Assembly: GCF_019656455.1 (NCBI RefSeq)
Contig: NZ_BPMK01000016.1
Span: forward strand, 62,001-126,000
DNA length: 64,000 bases
From: Noviherbaspirillum aridicola
GTDB taxonomy: Bacteria; Pseudomonadota; Gammaproteobacteria; Burkholderiales; Burkholderiaceae_D
Direction: 5' to 3'
Positions within the stretch are counted from its first letter, which is position 1. Each line of letters begins with the position of its first letter. Shown here in pieces: positions 16,226-25,604 of this stretch. The notes under the pieces are model-generated. The model was not told the DNA's origin and did not search any database. It was given only the letters and a program-made list of their open reading frames with translations. The position numbers and the translations under genes are program-made.

Positions 16226-17542
16226 ATGATCACCCTGAATGAAACCCACGATCCCGCGCTGCGCAGCTGGGTCGCATCCGCCAATGCCCGGGACTGCGAC
16301 TTCCCGATCCAGAATCTGCCTTTCGCGGTCTTCCGCCGTCGTGGCGGCGGCGAAGCCTTCCGCGGCGGCGTGGCCATCGGCGACCAGATCCTCGACATGG
16401 CGGCGGCGGCCGCGACCGGGGTCTTCAGCGGCGAGGCGGAGGACGCCGCGAGCGCCGCGGGGCAGGACAAGCTCAATGCCCTGATGGCGCTGGGCGAACC
16501 GGCCTGGCGCGCATTGCGCCTGAGCCTGTCGCGGGCTTTGCGCGAAGGGGCCGCGGAACAGTCGCGACTGCAGTCCTGCCTGGTGCCGCAGGCCGAGGCC
16601 GAATACGACGTACCCGCGCGCATCGGCGACTACACCGACTTCTATACCTCCGTCCATCACGCCACCAACATCGGCAAGCAGTTCCGGCCCGACAATCCGC
16701 TCCTGCCCAACTACAAATGGGTGCCGATCGGCTACCACGGGCGTGCGTCGAGCATCGTCGTCTCCGGGCACGCCTTCCGCCGTCCGAGCGGACAGACCAT
16801 GCCGCCGGGCGCGGACAAGCCCGGGTTCGGCCCGAGCAAGCGGCTGGACATCGAACTCGAGCTCGGCATCTTCATCGGCCGGGGCAATGCGCTGGGGGAG
16901 GCGGTACCGATCGGCGAGGCCGAGTCCCATGTGTTCGGCATCTGCCTGCTCAACGACTGGTCGGCGCGCGATATCCAGGGCTGGGAATACCAGCCGCTCG
17001 GTCCCTTCCTTTCCAAGAACTTCGCCACCACCGTCTCGCCCTGGATCGTGGCGCTGGAAGCGCTGGCTCCCTATCGCCTGCCGTTCAGCCGCGCGGCCGG
17101 CGATCCGCAGCCGCTTCCCTACCTCGACTCGGAACAGAACCGGGCCGCCGGCGCTTTCGACATCGAGCTGGAAGTGGGTCTGCGCACCGCCGCCATGCAG
17201 CAGGCCGGGCAGCGCGAGGCCAGCATCTGCCGCACCAACTATCGGCACGCCTACTGGACGGTCGCGCAGATGGTGGCGCACCACACCGTGAACGGCTGCA
17301 ATCTGCAGGCGGGCGACCTGTTCGGCAGCGGCACGCTTTCCGGGCCGACGCTGGACCAGGCGGGCGCCCTGGTCGAACTGACCGCGGGCGGAAAAACGCC
17401 GCTGCAATTGCCGAACGGCGAAACCCGCGCATTCCTCGAAGACGGCGACTCCGTCGTGCTGCGCGCCTGGTGCGAAAAGCCGGGCGCGAGCCGGATCGGG
17501 TTCGGCGAATGCTGGGGGACGGTGCTGCCGGCACGCGCCTGA
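16226..17542 (+). CDS. fahA: Fumarylacetoacetase
   Basis: A 438-residue hydrolase that splits fumarylacetoacetate into fumarate and acetoacetate, the last step of the homogentisate pathway. An SH3-like N-terminal domain (about 1-118) precedes the FAH beta-roll. Visible are the metal and catalytic residues in DYTDFYTSVHHATNIG, ELELGIFIG and LLNDWSARDIQGWEYQPLGPF. AAGGATAAG precedes ATG 16226, 34 bases after hmgA, so the two are co-transcribed. A missing maleylacetoacetate isomerase step would have to be supplied elsewhere or non-enzymatically. Confidence 0.96.
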   Translation: MITLNETHDPALRSWVASANARDCDFPIQNLPFAVFRRRGGGEAFRGGVAIGDQILDMAAAAATGVFSGEAEDAASAAGQDKLNALMALGEPAWRALRLSLSRALREGAAEQSRLQSCLVPQAEAEYDVPARIGDYTDFYTSVHHATNIGKQFRPDNPLLPNYKWVPIGYHGRASSIVVSGHAFRRPSGQTMPPGADKPGFGPSKRLDIELELGIFIGRGNALGEAVPIGEAESHVFGICLLNDWSARDIQGWEYQPLGPFLSKNFATTVSPWIVALEALAPYRLPFSRAAGDPQPLPYLDSEQNRAAGAFDIELEVGLRTAAMQQAGQREASICRTNYRHAYWTVAQMVAHHTVNGCNLQAGDLFGSGTLSGPTLDQAGALVELTAGGKTPLQLPNGETRAFLEDGDSVVLRAWCEKPGASRIGFGECWGTVLPARA

Positions 17543-17782
17543 ATCCGTAGCACGTTCAGACTTTCCCCTCCCGGCGCGGCCCTGTTCCCGGCGCACGATG
17601 CCACACGGCGACCCGGCCCGCCGTCTCATGCCTGCCATGCAGCGCGTTCGCGCGCGCACGCTCACCGTTCGTGTTCGGCGGTGAGCGAACTCAGCCCGCC
17701 GTAAACACTCTCATCATTCAACCGCTCGATGCATTGGCAGGGCGGGCTTGCCGGAATGGCGCCGACCAGGCCCAGGTCGCGA

Positions 17783-18004
17783 TCATCTTGCCGGTGTGGC
17801 GGCCCCGGCCGACGGAGCACTGCCCGCCGGATTTCCCGAGCCCACGCCCATGCCGCTCCCCGGTACGGAGAGCGGCGAGCCCTGCGCATCGTTCGTGCCC
17901 TGCACCGAAGGGCGCTGCGGACTGGGCCGTATGCCTTCCCGCGAAATCATGCAGCCGCCGAGCAGCAGCGTGACGAGCATCAACAGTAACGGGCGCGATG
18001 GCAT
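17783..18004 (-). CDS. Small putative lipoprotein
   Basis: A 73-residue protein with a lipoprotein signal: a short basic start, the hydrophobic LLLMLVTLL, and the lipobox LGGC with the lipidated Cys near residue 18. The mature part is Gly/Ser/Pro-rich and low-complexity. AGGAGG stands five bases before ATG 18004, strongly supporting this start. The family is not recognised. It lies alone in the 724-base stretch between fahA and the ATP-grasp gene; the remainder of that stretch shows no other supportable feature. Confidence 0.6.
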   Translation of the reverse strand: MPSRPLLLMLVTLLLGGCMISREGIRPSPQRPSVQGTNDAQGSPLSVPGSGMGVGSGNPAGSAPSAGAATPAR

Positions 18005-18266
18005 GGGGCCTCCTGCAGGGTGATGCGGGTTTGGACCGCCTTTTTCAGGGCGCCGTTCTTGCGGCTCGCAATGTTTCTCCCGGCACATGCAGTGAGTACC
18101 AACGAGAGGATGCGGGGTTGAGCGAAATCACGCCAGCCCGACTTTCTCTGCGCGAAGTGTTTTGCTTTTAACAACGATCAAATAGATTGACGCCTTGGTT
18201 TTCGAATCCCGGTGACTAGCCGGCAAATGCTTGCCCCTCGGGCAGGCCGTATTGGAGACAAGAAGA

Positions 18267-19400
18267 ATGCAAAGCTTTGTCGTAATGGGCGGTTGCAATA
18301 CCCTGGTGCCGCAAGTGCTGATGGCCTTGCGCAGCGCCGGCGATTTCAGATGCACCGTGCTCGGCGGACCGAACACGCGCAAGCTGCGCTTTTCCGCGTT
18401 GTGCAAGGACATGGTCGAGATCGATTTCGAGCGGCCGGACGATGAGCAGCTGTTGCGTCAGCTGAAGCGCATCGCGGAGCGCGAGCCCCACGCCACGCTG
18501 GTGCCCGTCGACTGCGCGAGCATGCGCATGATCAGCCGCGTGCGCGACGAGCTGCCATTCAGGACCATCCCCTTGCCCGATGTCGAGCTGATGGACATGT
18601 TCGACGACAAATGGCGGTTCTTCCAGTTCTGCAAGGCCCATGGGCTGAGCGTGCCCGAGACCCTCTACATCGGACGCAAGGAAGACCTCGACTACGGACG
18701 CATCGCTGCCCGGCTCGGCGTGCCCTTCATCCTCAAGCCGAGCAACGAGGCGGGATCCACCGGGGTGCAGGTGATACAGGGCGAGGATGATTTGCGGCGC
18801 CTGCTCGACGATGCGGATTACCGTTACCGCACCCTGGTGGCGCAGCGCTATGTCGCCGGCACCGATGTCTGCATCGACCTGTTCGCGCTGCGCGGCACGA
18901 TCAGGGCGCTTGCCTTGCGCCGGCGGGAAGGGGCGAAGATGTGCTTCTTCGACAATGAGCAGATGCGCATGCTGGCCCATCGCATCGTGGCCGCCAGCGC
19001 ATACAACGGCGTGATGAACCTGGATGCGCGCATCGAGCACGACAGCGGCAGGGTCTACCTGATCGAATCCAATCCGCGCTACTGGGCCACGCTGACCGCA
19101 TCGGTCGGCGCGGGGCTCAATTTCGTCGCCCAGAGCATCTCGCCGCCCGCCGAGGACGCGCCGATGTCGATGCTGACGCAGGGCGAATTCCTCACCCGCC
19201 ATCCGCTCACATCCCCGTCCGCCTGGCTGCCCATGCTGTTCGACCAGGGCGCGCACGGCCGGCTGCTGCGGGCGAAGATGGCGGACATGCAGGGCCTGAG
19301 TCTCGCGGTGAAGTCTCTTGCCGTCAAATCGCTGCGCGTACTGCCTCAGCTGTTCACCCGCGCGCGCGCCAAGGAGTTGTACACGATACAGCGCCGGTGA
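18267..19400 (+). CDS. ATP-grasp domain protein (carbamoyl-phosphate-synthase-like)
   Basis: A 377-residue protein with a pre-ATP-grasp Rossmann segment (about 1-110), an ATP-grasp fold (about 115-295; PFILKPSNEAGSTGVQ is the phosphate loop, and YLIESNPRYWATL carries the Mg-binding Glu and Asn), and a helical C-terminal tail. Such enzymes ligate a carboxylate to an amine or thiol using ATP; the substrates are unknown. Several family members act in cell-surface or peptide modification. GGAGACA precedes ATG 18267. Monocistronic, with about 230 bases of non-coding DNA on each side. Confidence 0.82.
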   Translation: MQSFVVMGGCNTLVPQVLMALRSAGDFRCTVLGGPNTRKLRFSALCKDMVEIDFERPDDEQLLRQLKRIAEREPHATLVPVDCASMRMISRVRDELPFRTIPLPDVELMDMFDDKWRFFQFCKAHGLSVPETLYIGRKEDLDYGRIAARLGVPFILKPSNEAGSTGVQVIQGEDDLRRLLDDADYRYRTLVAQRYVAGTDVCIDLFALRGTIRALALRRREGAKMCFFDNEQMRMLAHRIVAASAYNGVMNLDARIEHDSGRVYLIESNPRYWATLTASVGAGLNFVAQSISPPAEDAPMSMLTQGEFLTRHPLTSPSAWLPMLFDQGAHGRLLRAKMADMQGLSLAVKSLAVKSLRVLPQLFTRARAKELYTIQRR

Positions 19401-19637
19401 CGGCCGGACAGGGGTGTCACGTCCCCTCGTCGTCCCGCCTGGTCCGCCCATGAGCCTCGGCAGCGCGGTGTGAGATTTCGCGCGTCGCGCCGCCGGGCGA
19501 GCATTTCGTCGGCGATGCAATTCAACCACATAGCCTGCCAAAGTTGACCTGGATCAAGGGCGCGCGTAACTTGCTTTGGTGAAATTGCCGCTCCTGATAC
19601 GTGGCACACTCTGGATCCCCGGGTGCCGACAAATGCA

Positions 19638-21968
19638 ATGCGCACCCTCTCCCTCCGAATTGTCATTCTCATATTCGTCTCGATTCTTATCGCGCCCGCG
19701 CTCATCCTTGCGTCCGTGATCGCGGATGACGCCGCGGCGGATCTCGAGGCGGCCGAGCGCAGTGCGGCCCTGCATATCGCCCGCGGCATCACCGCCCTCA
19801 ATGCGGAAGTGGTGCGCACGACGCGCGGCGTGCTGGCGGCGTTCTCGCACATGCCCGCGATGACGGGCGCGGACTGGGATAGCTGCAACAGGACGCTGGC
19901 GGCCGCGATGCGGGATCAGGCATACAAGGCATACACCGGCTTCGGCGTGTTCTCGCTGAATGGCGACCTGGTGTGCGACAGCGAACCCGTTTCCGGCATC
20001 AACGTCGCCGACCGGGCCTGGTTCAAAGCCACCCGCCGCGCGGATGATTTCGCGAATGGCGGCTATGTGATCGGCCGTTCTTCGGGGCTGCCGATCCTGC
20101 CGTTCGGGCATCCGGTGCGCGATGCGAGCGGCAAGACCGTCGCCATTCTGCTTGGCGCGATCAAGCTGGACTGGCTGGAAGAGAGCATCAAGACCACGCA
20201 GGAGTACAGCAACGCGATCATCCGCGTGCTTGACGCCGAGGGGCGGGTGCTCGCCCATGCGCCGAGCGACAGCAAACGGGTCGGCGCGGTGATGGCGCTG
20301 CCCGATGAGGTCCGCTCGCCGGAGGCGGCCGGAGAAGGATTCGTCAGCCTCGTCGACCTGGACGGAGAACGGCGCCTTTTTGCCTACGCGCGCATGACCG
20401 AGACGGGCGGAACCGTCCTGACCGCCGTCGGTACGGGCAGCGCGTCGGCCGGCGCCGTGGCGCCCACCGCGCTGCTGTGGCTGATCCTCGTCTTCGTCGC
20501 CGCGTTCGCGGGCACGTGGTGGGGCTTCTCCTTCCTCAGCCGTCCGATTCATCAGCTGCTGAACGCCACCCGCCTCGTCGGCCAGGGCGAGGCGGTGAGC
20601 TTTGGACAAATCACGCATGTGAAGGAGTTTCAGGAAGTCGCCGTCGCCTTCGACAGCATGAGCAGCCTGATCGCGAGCCGTGAGCAGGCATTGCGCGACA
20701 GTCGCAACGAAGTCAGGCTGCTGCTCGAATCCGTGGGCGAAGGCGTGTTCGGCGTCGACCCCGAGGGACGCATCAGCTTCGCCAATCCCGAGGCCCTGCG
20801 CCTGACCGGCTACAGCACCGCGGAGCTGGTCGGCAAGGACATGCATGAGACCATCCACCACGCGTCCGAAGACGGACGGGAACAGCCGCGCCAGGCATGC
20901 GCCATTCTTGCCTGTCTCGGGAGCGGGAGGTCCGCCAGGGTGACATCCGATGTCTTCTGGCGGCGGGACGGGAGCAGCTTCAGGGTCGAATACTCGATCA
21001 ACCTCGTCGAAAGCGAGGGCAAGGTCCGCGGCGCGGTGATCGTGTTCCGCGACGTGACCGACCTGCGCCAGGCCGAAGAGCGCCGGCGCCAGTCCGAGGC
21101 GAGGTTCCGCGTCATCTTCAACTCCGCCGGCGACCCGATGTTCGTGCACCGGCTGGATGGGCGCCTGGTCGAAGCCAACAGCGCCGCCCAGGCCCTGCTG
21201 GGATTCACCGCGGCCAGCTCCTTCGGCGGCGACGCGCTGAACGACCGGGGGATGTTCAGGGCGCAGTATCACGACAGGCTGAACGTGCTGAAGTCGGCGG
21301 GGACGATTGCATTCGAAGCGTCCTGCACGTCGGCGACCGGCGCCGCGATCGTCCTCGAGATCACCGCCCACCTGACCGACTACGATGGCGCGCTCGCCGT
21401 CATCAGCGTCGCGAGAGACGTCACCGACCGCAAGCTCGCCGAGTCGCAGATCAGGCGGCTGGCGCTCTTCGACAACCTGACCGGCCTGCCGAATCGCGCC
21501 CTGACGACCGAACGCCTGGTCTCGGCCATTTCCCTGTGCTGCAGGAGCGACAAGCCCGTCTGCGTCTTCTTCATGGATCTCGACCGCTTCAAGGCCGTCA
21601 ACGACAGCCTCGGCCACGACGCCGGCGACGAACTGCTCCGGCAGGTGGCGAGCCGGCTGACCGGATGCCTGCGCGCGGGAGACACGGTCGGACGCCTCGG
21701 CGGCGACGAGTTTGTCGCGGTGCTGCCGGAGATGCTCAACCTGCATGCGGCGGAAGCATTGGCCCGGAAAATCCTCGTCACCATCGGCCGGCCCTTCTCG
21801 CTGGAGAAGGGCGAGGTTTCGGTGGGGATCAGCATCGGCATTGCCTTTTATCCCGGCAATGGCGGCAGCGCCGAAACATTACTGAAAGAGGCCGACAAGG
21901 CGCTTTACCAGGCCAAGCGCAGCGGACGGAACACCTGGGCGGTGTCGACCGCCGTCGAGCTGAGCTGA
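19638..21968 (+). CDS. Sensor diguanylate cyclase (Cache-HAMP-PAS-PAS-GGDEF)
   Basis: A 776-residue transmembrane signalling enzyme. Helix 1 (about 5-27), a periplasmic Cache-type sensor (about 30-275), helix 2 (about 280-300), a HAMP-like linker, two PAS domains (about 365-485 and 490-600) and a GGDEF domain. The active site GGDEF has an RxxD I-site (RAGD) five residues before it, so it should be an active, feedback-inhibited cyclase. No EAL domain follows. ATG 19638 is preferred; GTG 19623 in the same frame would add five residues. The ligand sensed is unknown. Confidence 0.9.
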   Translation: MRTLSLRIVILIFVSILIAPALILASVIADDAAADLEAAERSAALHIARGITALNAEVVRTTRGVLAAFSHMPAMTGADWDSCNRTLAAAMRDQAYKAYTGFGVFSLNGDLVCDSEPVSGINVADRAWFKATRRADDFANGGYVIGRSSGLPILPFGHPVRDASGKTVAILLGAIKLDWLEESIKTTQEYSNAIIRVLDAEGRVLAHAPSDSKRVGAVMALPDEVRSPEAAGEGFVSLVDLDGERRLFAYARMTETGGTVLTAVGTGSASAGAVAPTALLWLILVFVAAFAGTWWGFSFLSRPIHQLLNATRLVGQGEAVSFGQITHVKEFQEVAVAFDSMSSLIASREQALRDSRNEVRLLLESVGEGVFGVDPEGRISFANPEALRLTGYSTAELVGKDMHETIHHASEDGREQPRQACAILACLGSGRSARVTSDVFWRRDGSSFRVEYSINLVESEGKVRGAVIVFRDVTDLRQAEERRRQSEARFRVIFNSAGDPMFVHRLDGRLVEANSAAQALLGFTAASSFGGDALNDRGMFRAQYHDRLNVLKSAGTIAFEASCTSATGAAIVLEITAHLTDYDGALAVISVARDVTDRKLAESQIRRLALFDNLTGLPNRALTTERLVSAISLCCRSDKPVCVFFMDLDRFKAVNDSLGHDAGDELLRQVASRLTGCLRAGDTVGRLGGDEFVAVLPEMLNLHAAEALARKILVTIGRPFSLEKGEVSVGISIGIAFYPGNGGSAETLLKEADKALYQAKRSGRNTWAVSTAVELS

Positions 21969-21995
21969 CAGGTCATGGGCGCGGGCCGACCGCGC

Positions 21996-22337
21996 TCAGG
22001 CCGGGTCGCCGGAGGCGAGTGCCGCGTACCAGTCGGCGTAGGGCGTGTTGGCCGCCAGCCGGCGATTGAAGTCGGGCGCGCCGTCGGTCCACCACACCGG
22101 CCCCCTTTCTCCCAGCGCGTGCTTGGCCGCATCGACTGCCGCACGCGCGCGGCGCTCCGCTTCGGCATCGCCTGCCTTGAGGGCGATCCCGACCTGCCTG
22201 CGCGCGTGCATCAGCCGGTCGACCAGTGCCTGCCGTTCTTCCGGCGCGAGCGCGGGATTGCTCATGCGCCAGAGCCGGCCGTTCACGACGAAGTAGCGTC
22301 CGTCCGGCGTGACAGGATGTTTTCGGGTGGCTGACAT
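21996..22337 (-). CDS. Conserved-looking hypothetical protein
   Basis: A 113-residue soluble protein with an N-terminal beta-hairpin-like segment ([15 protein letters not shown]), a charged helical centre (residues 30-75) and the Trp-rich tail [17 protein letters not shown] remember similar small proteins in many proteobacteria, but no function. It is convergent with the GGDEF gene and separated from the dioxygenase by 39 bases. Confidence 0.7.
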   Translation of the reverse strand: MSATRKHPVTPDGRYFVVNGRLWRMSNPALAPEERQALVDRLMHARRQVGIALKAGDAEAERRARAAVDAAKHALGERGPVWWTDGAPDFNRRLAANTPYADWYAALASGDPA

Positions 22338-22376
22338 GCGCCTACTATACCCAAGGCTGCCCAGGCCTTCCGGCCG

Positions 22377-23189
22377 TCACGCCGCCGCCGCGCCGAACTC
22401 GTAGGACGCCATCGGCACCTTCATCGCGTGATCGATGAACAGGGCGCGCCCGGTGTGCTCTCCGGCCGCCCCGGCCACCACCATCAGCGGCACGAGATGG
22501 TCTTCGCGTGGATGGGCGAGACGCGCACCGGGGCCGTTCTCCCAGTGCACCAGCATGTCGTTCCGCGCGGCCGCGCTTTTCTGGCTGATCGCGCGGTTCA
22601 GATAGGCTTCGAACGCTTCGGCCACCGGCGTCGATTCGTCGCGGCCGAAACCGCGCATGTTGTGATAGGTCAGGCCGCTGCCGATGATCAGTATGCCCTC
22701 GTCGCGCAGCGGCGCGAGGGCCTGGCCTGCCCGGATATGCTCCGCCGCGTCATAGCCGGACCTGAGCGACAGCATGACGACGGGCACGTCGGCCTGCGGG
22801 TACATCAGGCTCAGCGGCACGAACACGCCGTGGTCGAACCCGCGCGCCGCATCTTCGCTCACCCCGAGGCCGGAGGACGACAACAAATCTTTCACCCGGG
22901 CCGCGAGCGCGGGCGCGCCGGGCGCAGGGTAGCTGATGTGGTAGGTATGCTCGGGAAAGCCGTAATAGTCGTACTCCATCGGCGGCCGCTCGGCGGTCGA
23001 GACGGTGAAGTCCGGCGCCTCCCAGTGGCCCGAGATCGCCAGTATCGCCTTCGGCCGCGACGGCAGCCGTGCGGGCAGGGCGGCGAACTCGGCGGCGGTG
23101 CGCGCGAACATCGGCCGCATGGACTCGACATACGGCCATGGTCCGCCGCCATGAGAAAGAAAGTACACCGGTAATCTTGATGCATTCAT
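22377..23189 (-). CDS. DODA-type extradiol dioxygenase (YgiD-like)
   Basis: A 270-residue member of the class III ring-opening dioxygenase family related to plant DOPA 4,5-dioxygenase and E. coli YgiD. Conserved metal-site His residues appear in FLSHGGGP (about 12), ISGHWE (about 50), FDHGVFVPL (about 120) and the GLTYHN loop (about 180). Expected chemistry is extradiol cleavage of a catechol; the natural substrate is unknown. AAGGAAAC lies before ATG 23189. It is 67 bases downstream of the quinone oxidoreductase on the same strand, so the two may be co-transcribed and controlled by the LysR gene at 24233. Confidence 0.88.
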   Translation of the reverse strand: MNASRLPVYFLSHGGGPWPYVESMRPMFARTAAEFAALPARLPSRPKAILAISGHWEAPDFTVSTAERPPMEYDYYGFPEHTYHISYPAPGAPALAARVKDLLSSSGLGVSEDAARGFDHGVFVPLSLMYPQADVPVVMLSLRSGYDAAEHIRAGQALAPLRDEGILIIGSGLTYHNMRGFGRDESTPVAEAFEAYLNRAISQKSAAARNDMLVHWENGPGARLAHPREDHLVPLMVVAGAAGEHTGRALFIDHAMKVPMASYEFGAAAA

Positions 23190-23256
23190 GATGTTTCCTT
23201 GCGCGGGGCGCGCCCGTGCCGGCACGCGCCGTTTCCGCGATACCGCGATACGTCGG

Positions 23257-24111
23257 CTATTGCCCGAGCGCGGCCTTCAGCAGCACGGCTCGAGGCGTGG
23301 TGGGGCGCCCGATGAGCGTGCTCAGCTGGCGGCTGTCGTCGAACAGCCCGCCCCTGGCGGCGCCCGCATCCGATTCGGCCAGCAGCGTCGCCAGTCCATC
23401 CGGCAGTCCGGCCTGCACCAGCGCCGCCCGGAAGGCCGCCTCGGGAAGATTGTCATAGGCTACCGCCTTTCCCGACGCGCGTGCGATGTCGGCGGCGAAT
23501 TCGCCCAGCGTATAGGCCTCGTCGCCGGCCAGTTCATACACCCGCCCCGCCTGGTCGTCCCGTGTCAGCACCGCGGCCGCCGCATGCGCATAGTCTTCGC
23601 GCGCTGCGGAAGAGATCCTGCCTTCTCCCGCCGCGCCGAACAGGGCGCCCAGCTTCAGCGCCGTCGGCACGCCCGCCAGATAATTCTCGGTGTACCAGCC
23701 ATTGCGCAGCAGTACATGGGGAATGCCCGAGGCGCGCAGCATGGCTTCGGTCTCCTTGTGCTCGGCCGCGAGGGGGAGCGGCGAGCTGTCCGCGTGCAGG
23801 ATGCTGGTGTAGGCGATGAGGCCGACCCCGGCGCGTCTCGCGGCGTCGATCACCGCGCGGTGCTGGACGGCGCGCCGGCCCACCTCGCTGGACGAGATGA
23901 GCAGCAGCCTGTCGACGCCCTCGAAGGCGGTCGCAAGCGTCTCCGGCCGGTCGTAATCCGCCTGTCTCACCTGTACGCCCGCGGCCGCGAGGTCGGCGAC
24001 CTTCGCGGGATCGCGCACCGCGGCGACGATCTCGCCCGCGGGGAGTTTTTCCAGCAGCTTCTTGATCACGAGTCGGCCCAGCTGGCCGGATGCGCCGGTA
24101 ATGGCAAGCAT
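23257..24111 (-). CDS. NAD(P)H:quinone oxidoreductase-type atypical SDR (QorB/NmrA-like)
   Basis: A 284-residue NmrA-like short-chain reductase resembling E. coli QorB (YtfG). The nucleotide-binding loop ITGASGQLGRLV starts at residue 4; the remainder is a Rossmann fold with a small variable domain. Probable role: two-electron reduction of quinones with NADPH, avoiding semiquinone radicals. AAGGAG precedes ATG 24111. It is divergent from the LysR gene at 24233, the usual arrangement for an activator and its target. Confidence 0.86.
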   Translation of the reverse strand: MLAITGASGQLGRLVIKKLLEKLPAGEIVAAVRDPAKVADLAAAGVQVRQADYDRPETLATAFEGVDRLLLISSSEVGRRAVQHRAVIDAARRAGVGLIAYTSILHADSSPLPLAAEHKETEAMLRASGIPHVLLRNGWYTENYLAGVPTALKLGALFGAAGEGRISSAAREDYAHAAAAVLTRDDQAGRVYELAGDEAYTLGEFAADIARASGKAVAYDNLPEAAFRAALVQAGLPDGLATLLAESDAGAARGGLFDDSRQLSTLIGRPTTPRAVLLKAALGQ

Positions 24112-24232
24112 GAAGTGCTCCTTCAAAGGGTTGGGGTGGAACTTGCGCATACTGTAAGTGCGCGTCGCGCCTTGCACTAGATGGTAAAGTAGGGAAACAC
24201 TGTGCAACCGGATGGACAATCAAGGAGAGTCG

Positions 24233-25132
24233 ATGGATCTCGACGCCGTCGCCGTATTCGTCAGGGTGGTCGAGGCAGGAAGTTTTTCCGCCGCCGCGAG
24301 ACTGATGAAGATGCCGAAGACCACGGTCAGCGCCAAGGTGGCCGCGCTGGAGAAGCGGCTGGGCATCGGACTGCTGCACCGGACCACGCGCAAGCTGAAC
24401 ATGACGCCGGCGGGCGAGCGCTATTACCGGCACTGCGCTAAGGCGGTGCATGAGATCGAACTCGGCGAGTCGGCGCTGCTTTCGGTGCGCGACCGTCCGA
24501 GCGGCCTGCTGCGCGTGACCGCGCCGATCGACCTCGGTCACACGCTGCTGCCGAAGGTCGCCCGCGCCTACCTCGACAGCTACCCGGATACCCGCGTCGA
24601 GATGCTGCTGTCCAACCGGCTCTTCGACCTCGTCGGCGAAGGCATCGACCTCGCGATCCGCGTCGGCCATCTCAAGGATTCCTCGATGATCGCGAGGCGC
24701 TACTTCGACCTGTCCATGCATCTCTGGGCCTCGCCCCGCTACCTGAAGGCGGCCGGCATGCCGCGCCACCCGAAGGACCTCGCGGCACACCGTTGCGTTA
24801 CCTATGCGGGCATGGATCCGGTGCGCCTGACGCGCGCGACAAGAGGCAAGGCCGAGGCAAAAGCGTCCATGCCCTCACGCATGGTGGTCGACGATTTCGA
24901 GGCCATCAAGGCGATGCTGATACTGGGCGAAGGCATAGGCCTGCTGCCCGATTTCCTTGCGGCGGATGCCGCGACCTCGGGTGCGCTGGTGCCGGTGCTC
25001 GCCGACTGGAAGCTCAAGGCCGGCGGCGGCTTCACTTTCGTTTATCCGGGCGGGAAGTATGCGTCCCCGAATGTGCAAGCCTTCATCGACACCGCGCTTG
25101 CGTTGCTCGGCGAGGATGGCGGACGGACCTGA
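24233..25132 (+). CDS. LysR-family transcriptional regulator
   Basis: A 299-residue LysR protein with an N-terminal winged helix ([21 protein letters not shown]) and an effector domain beginning about residue 90 (GLLRVTAPIDLG), the CrgA/DmlR-like subgroup. The start at ATG 24233 is chosen for the AAGGAG seven bases upstream; an ATG at 24212 lacks one. It faces the QorB-like gene across 121 bases and probably regulates it. Confidence 0.9.
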   Translation: MDLDAVAVFVRVVEAGSFSAAARLMKMPKTTVSAKVAALEKRLGIGLLHRTTRKLNMTPAGERYYRHCAKAVHEIELGESALLSVRDRPSGLLRVTAPIDLGHTLLPKVARAYLDSYPDTRVEMLLSNRLFDLVGEGIDLAIRVGHLKDSSMIARRYFDLSMHLWASPRYLKAAGMPRHPKDLAAHRCVTYAGMDPVRLTRATRGKAEAKASMPSRMVVDDFEAIKAMLILGEGIGLLPDFLAADAATSGALVPVLADWKLKAGGGFTFVYPGGKYASPNVQAFIDTALALLGEDGGRT

Positions 25133-25293
25133 TATCGCCGCGCCGCGAAGGGCGATGAAGATGGCGACCGGCAAGACCGTCGGGATGGGCCAGGCACGCT
25201 GTGCGCGGGCGGCGCTGCTGTTATCATGCCCGCAGGCTTCGCGCGCACGCGCTCGCGTGCGACGACAATCATCACCGAGAGTCAGGAAATTTG

Positions 25294-25494
25294 ATGTCCA
25301 AGAAGGAAAAGCTCGATCCCGAAACCGCCGCCCTGATTCAGTGGTGTACCGAAGTGGAAGGTTTTCTGGTCGCCGGCGGCGCCACGCTGGACCAGGCGCA
25401 GGAGCATATCGAGGAAAACGTCGAGTGGTTCACCGACATGTTCTATGACGGCCTGTCGCCGGAACAGGCGGCGAAGGCGGCGCTGAACGACTAG
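25294..25494 (+). CDS. Small conserved-looking hypothetical protein
   Basis: A 66-residue acidic, mostly helical protein with no signal or membrane segment. AGGAAAT precedes ATG 25294. The second half (LDQAQEHIEENVEWFTDMF, then LSPEQAAKAAL) looks like two amphipathic helices. Family unknown. A very stable hairpin follows the stop. Confidence 0.6.
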   Translation: MSKKEKLDPETAALIQWCTEVEGFLVAGGATLDQAQEHIEENVEWFTDMFYDGLSPEQAAKAALND

Positions 25495-25549
25495 CGATTC
25501 GACCGGGGCGCGCGCTTCACGCGCCGCCCCTGTGCCGCAATCTCCATGC

Positions 25550-25596
25550 GGCGGGCAGGCCCCTCGTGCACGCACGTGCCGCGGGGCCTGCCCGCC
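25550..25596. terminator. Long GC hairpin between convergent genes
   Basis: A 14-bp perfect stem (GGCGGGCAGGCCCC at 25550-25563 with its complement at 25583-25596) closes a 19-base loop. It sits between convergent genes ending at 25494 and 25605. There is no T tract, so it may act as a bidirectional stop or a 3'-end protector rather than a classical intrinsic terminator. A weaker GGGGCGCGCG/CGCGCCGCCCC hairpin lies just before it (25505-25530). Confidence 0.6.
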
Positions 25597-25604
25597 CGCA
25601 AGCA

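Noticed and set aside
14185-16623. Long minus-strand open frame across the Bug-hmgA operon
   Set aside because: It is antisense to three clearly recognised genes, and its composition is that of a GC-rich shadow.
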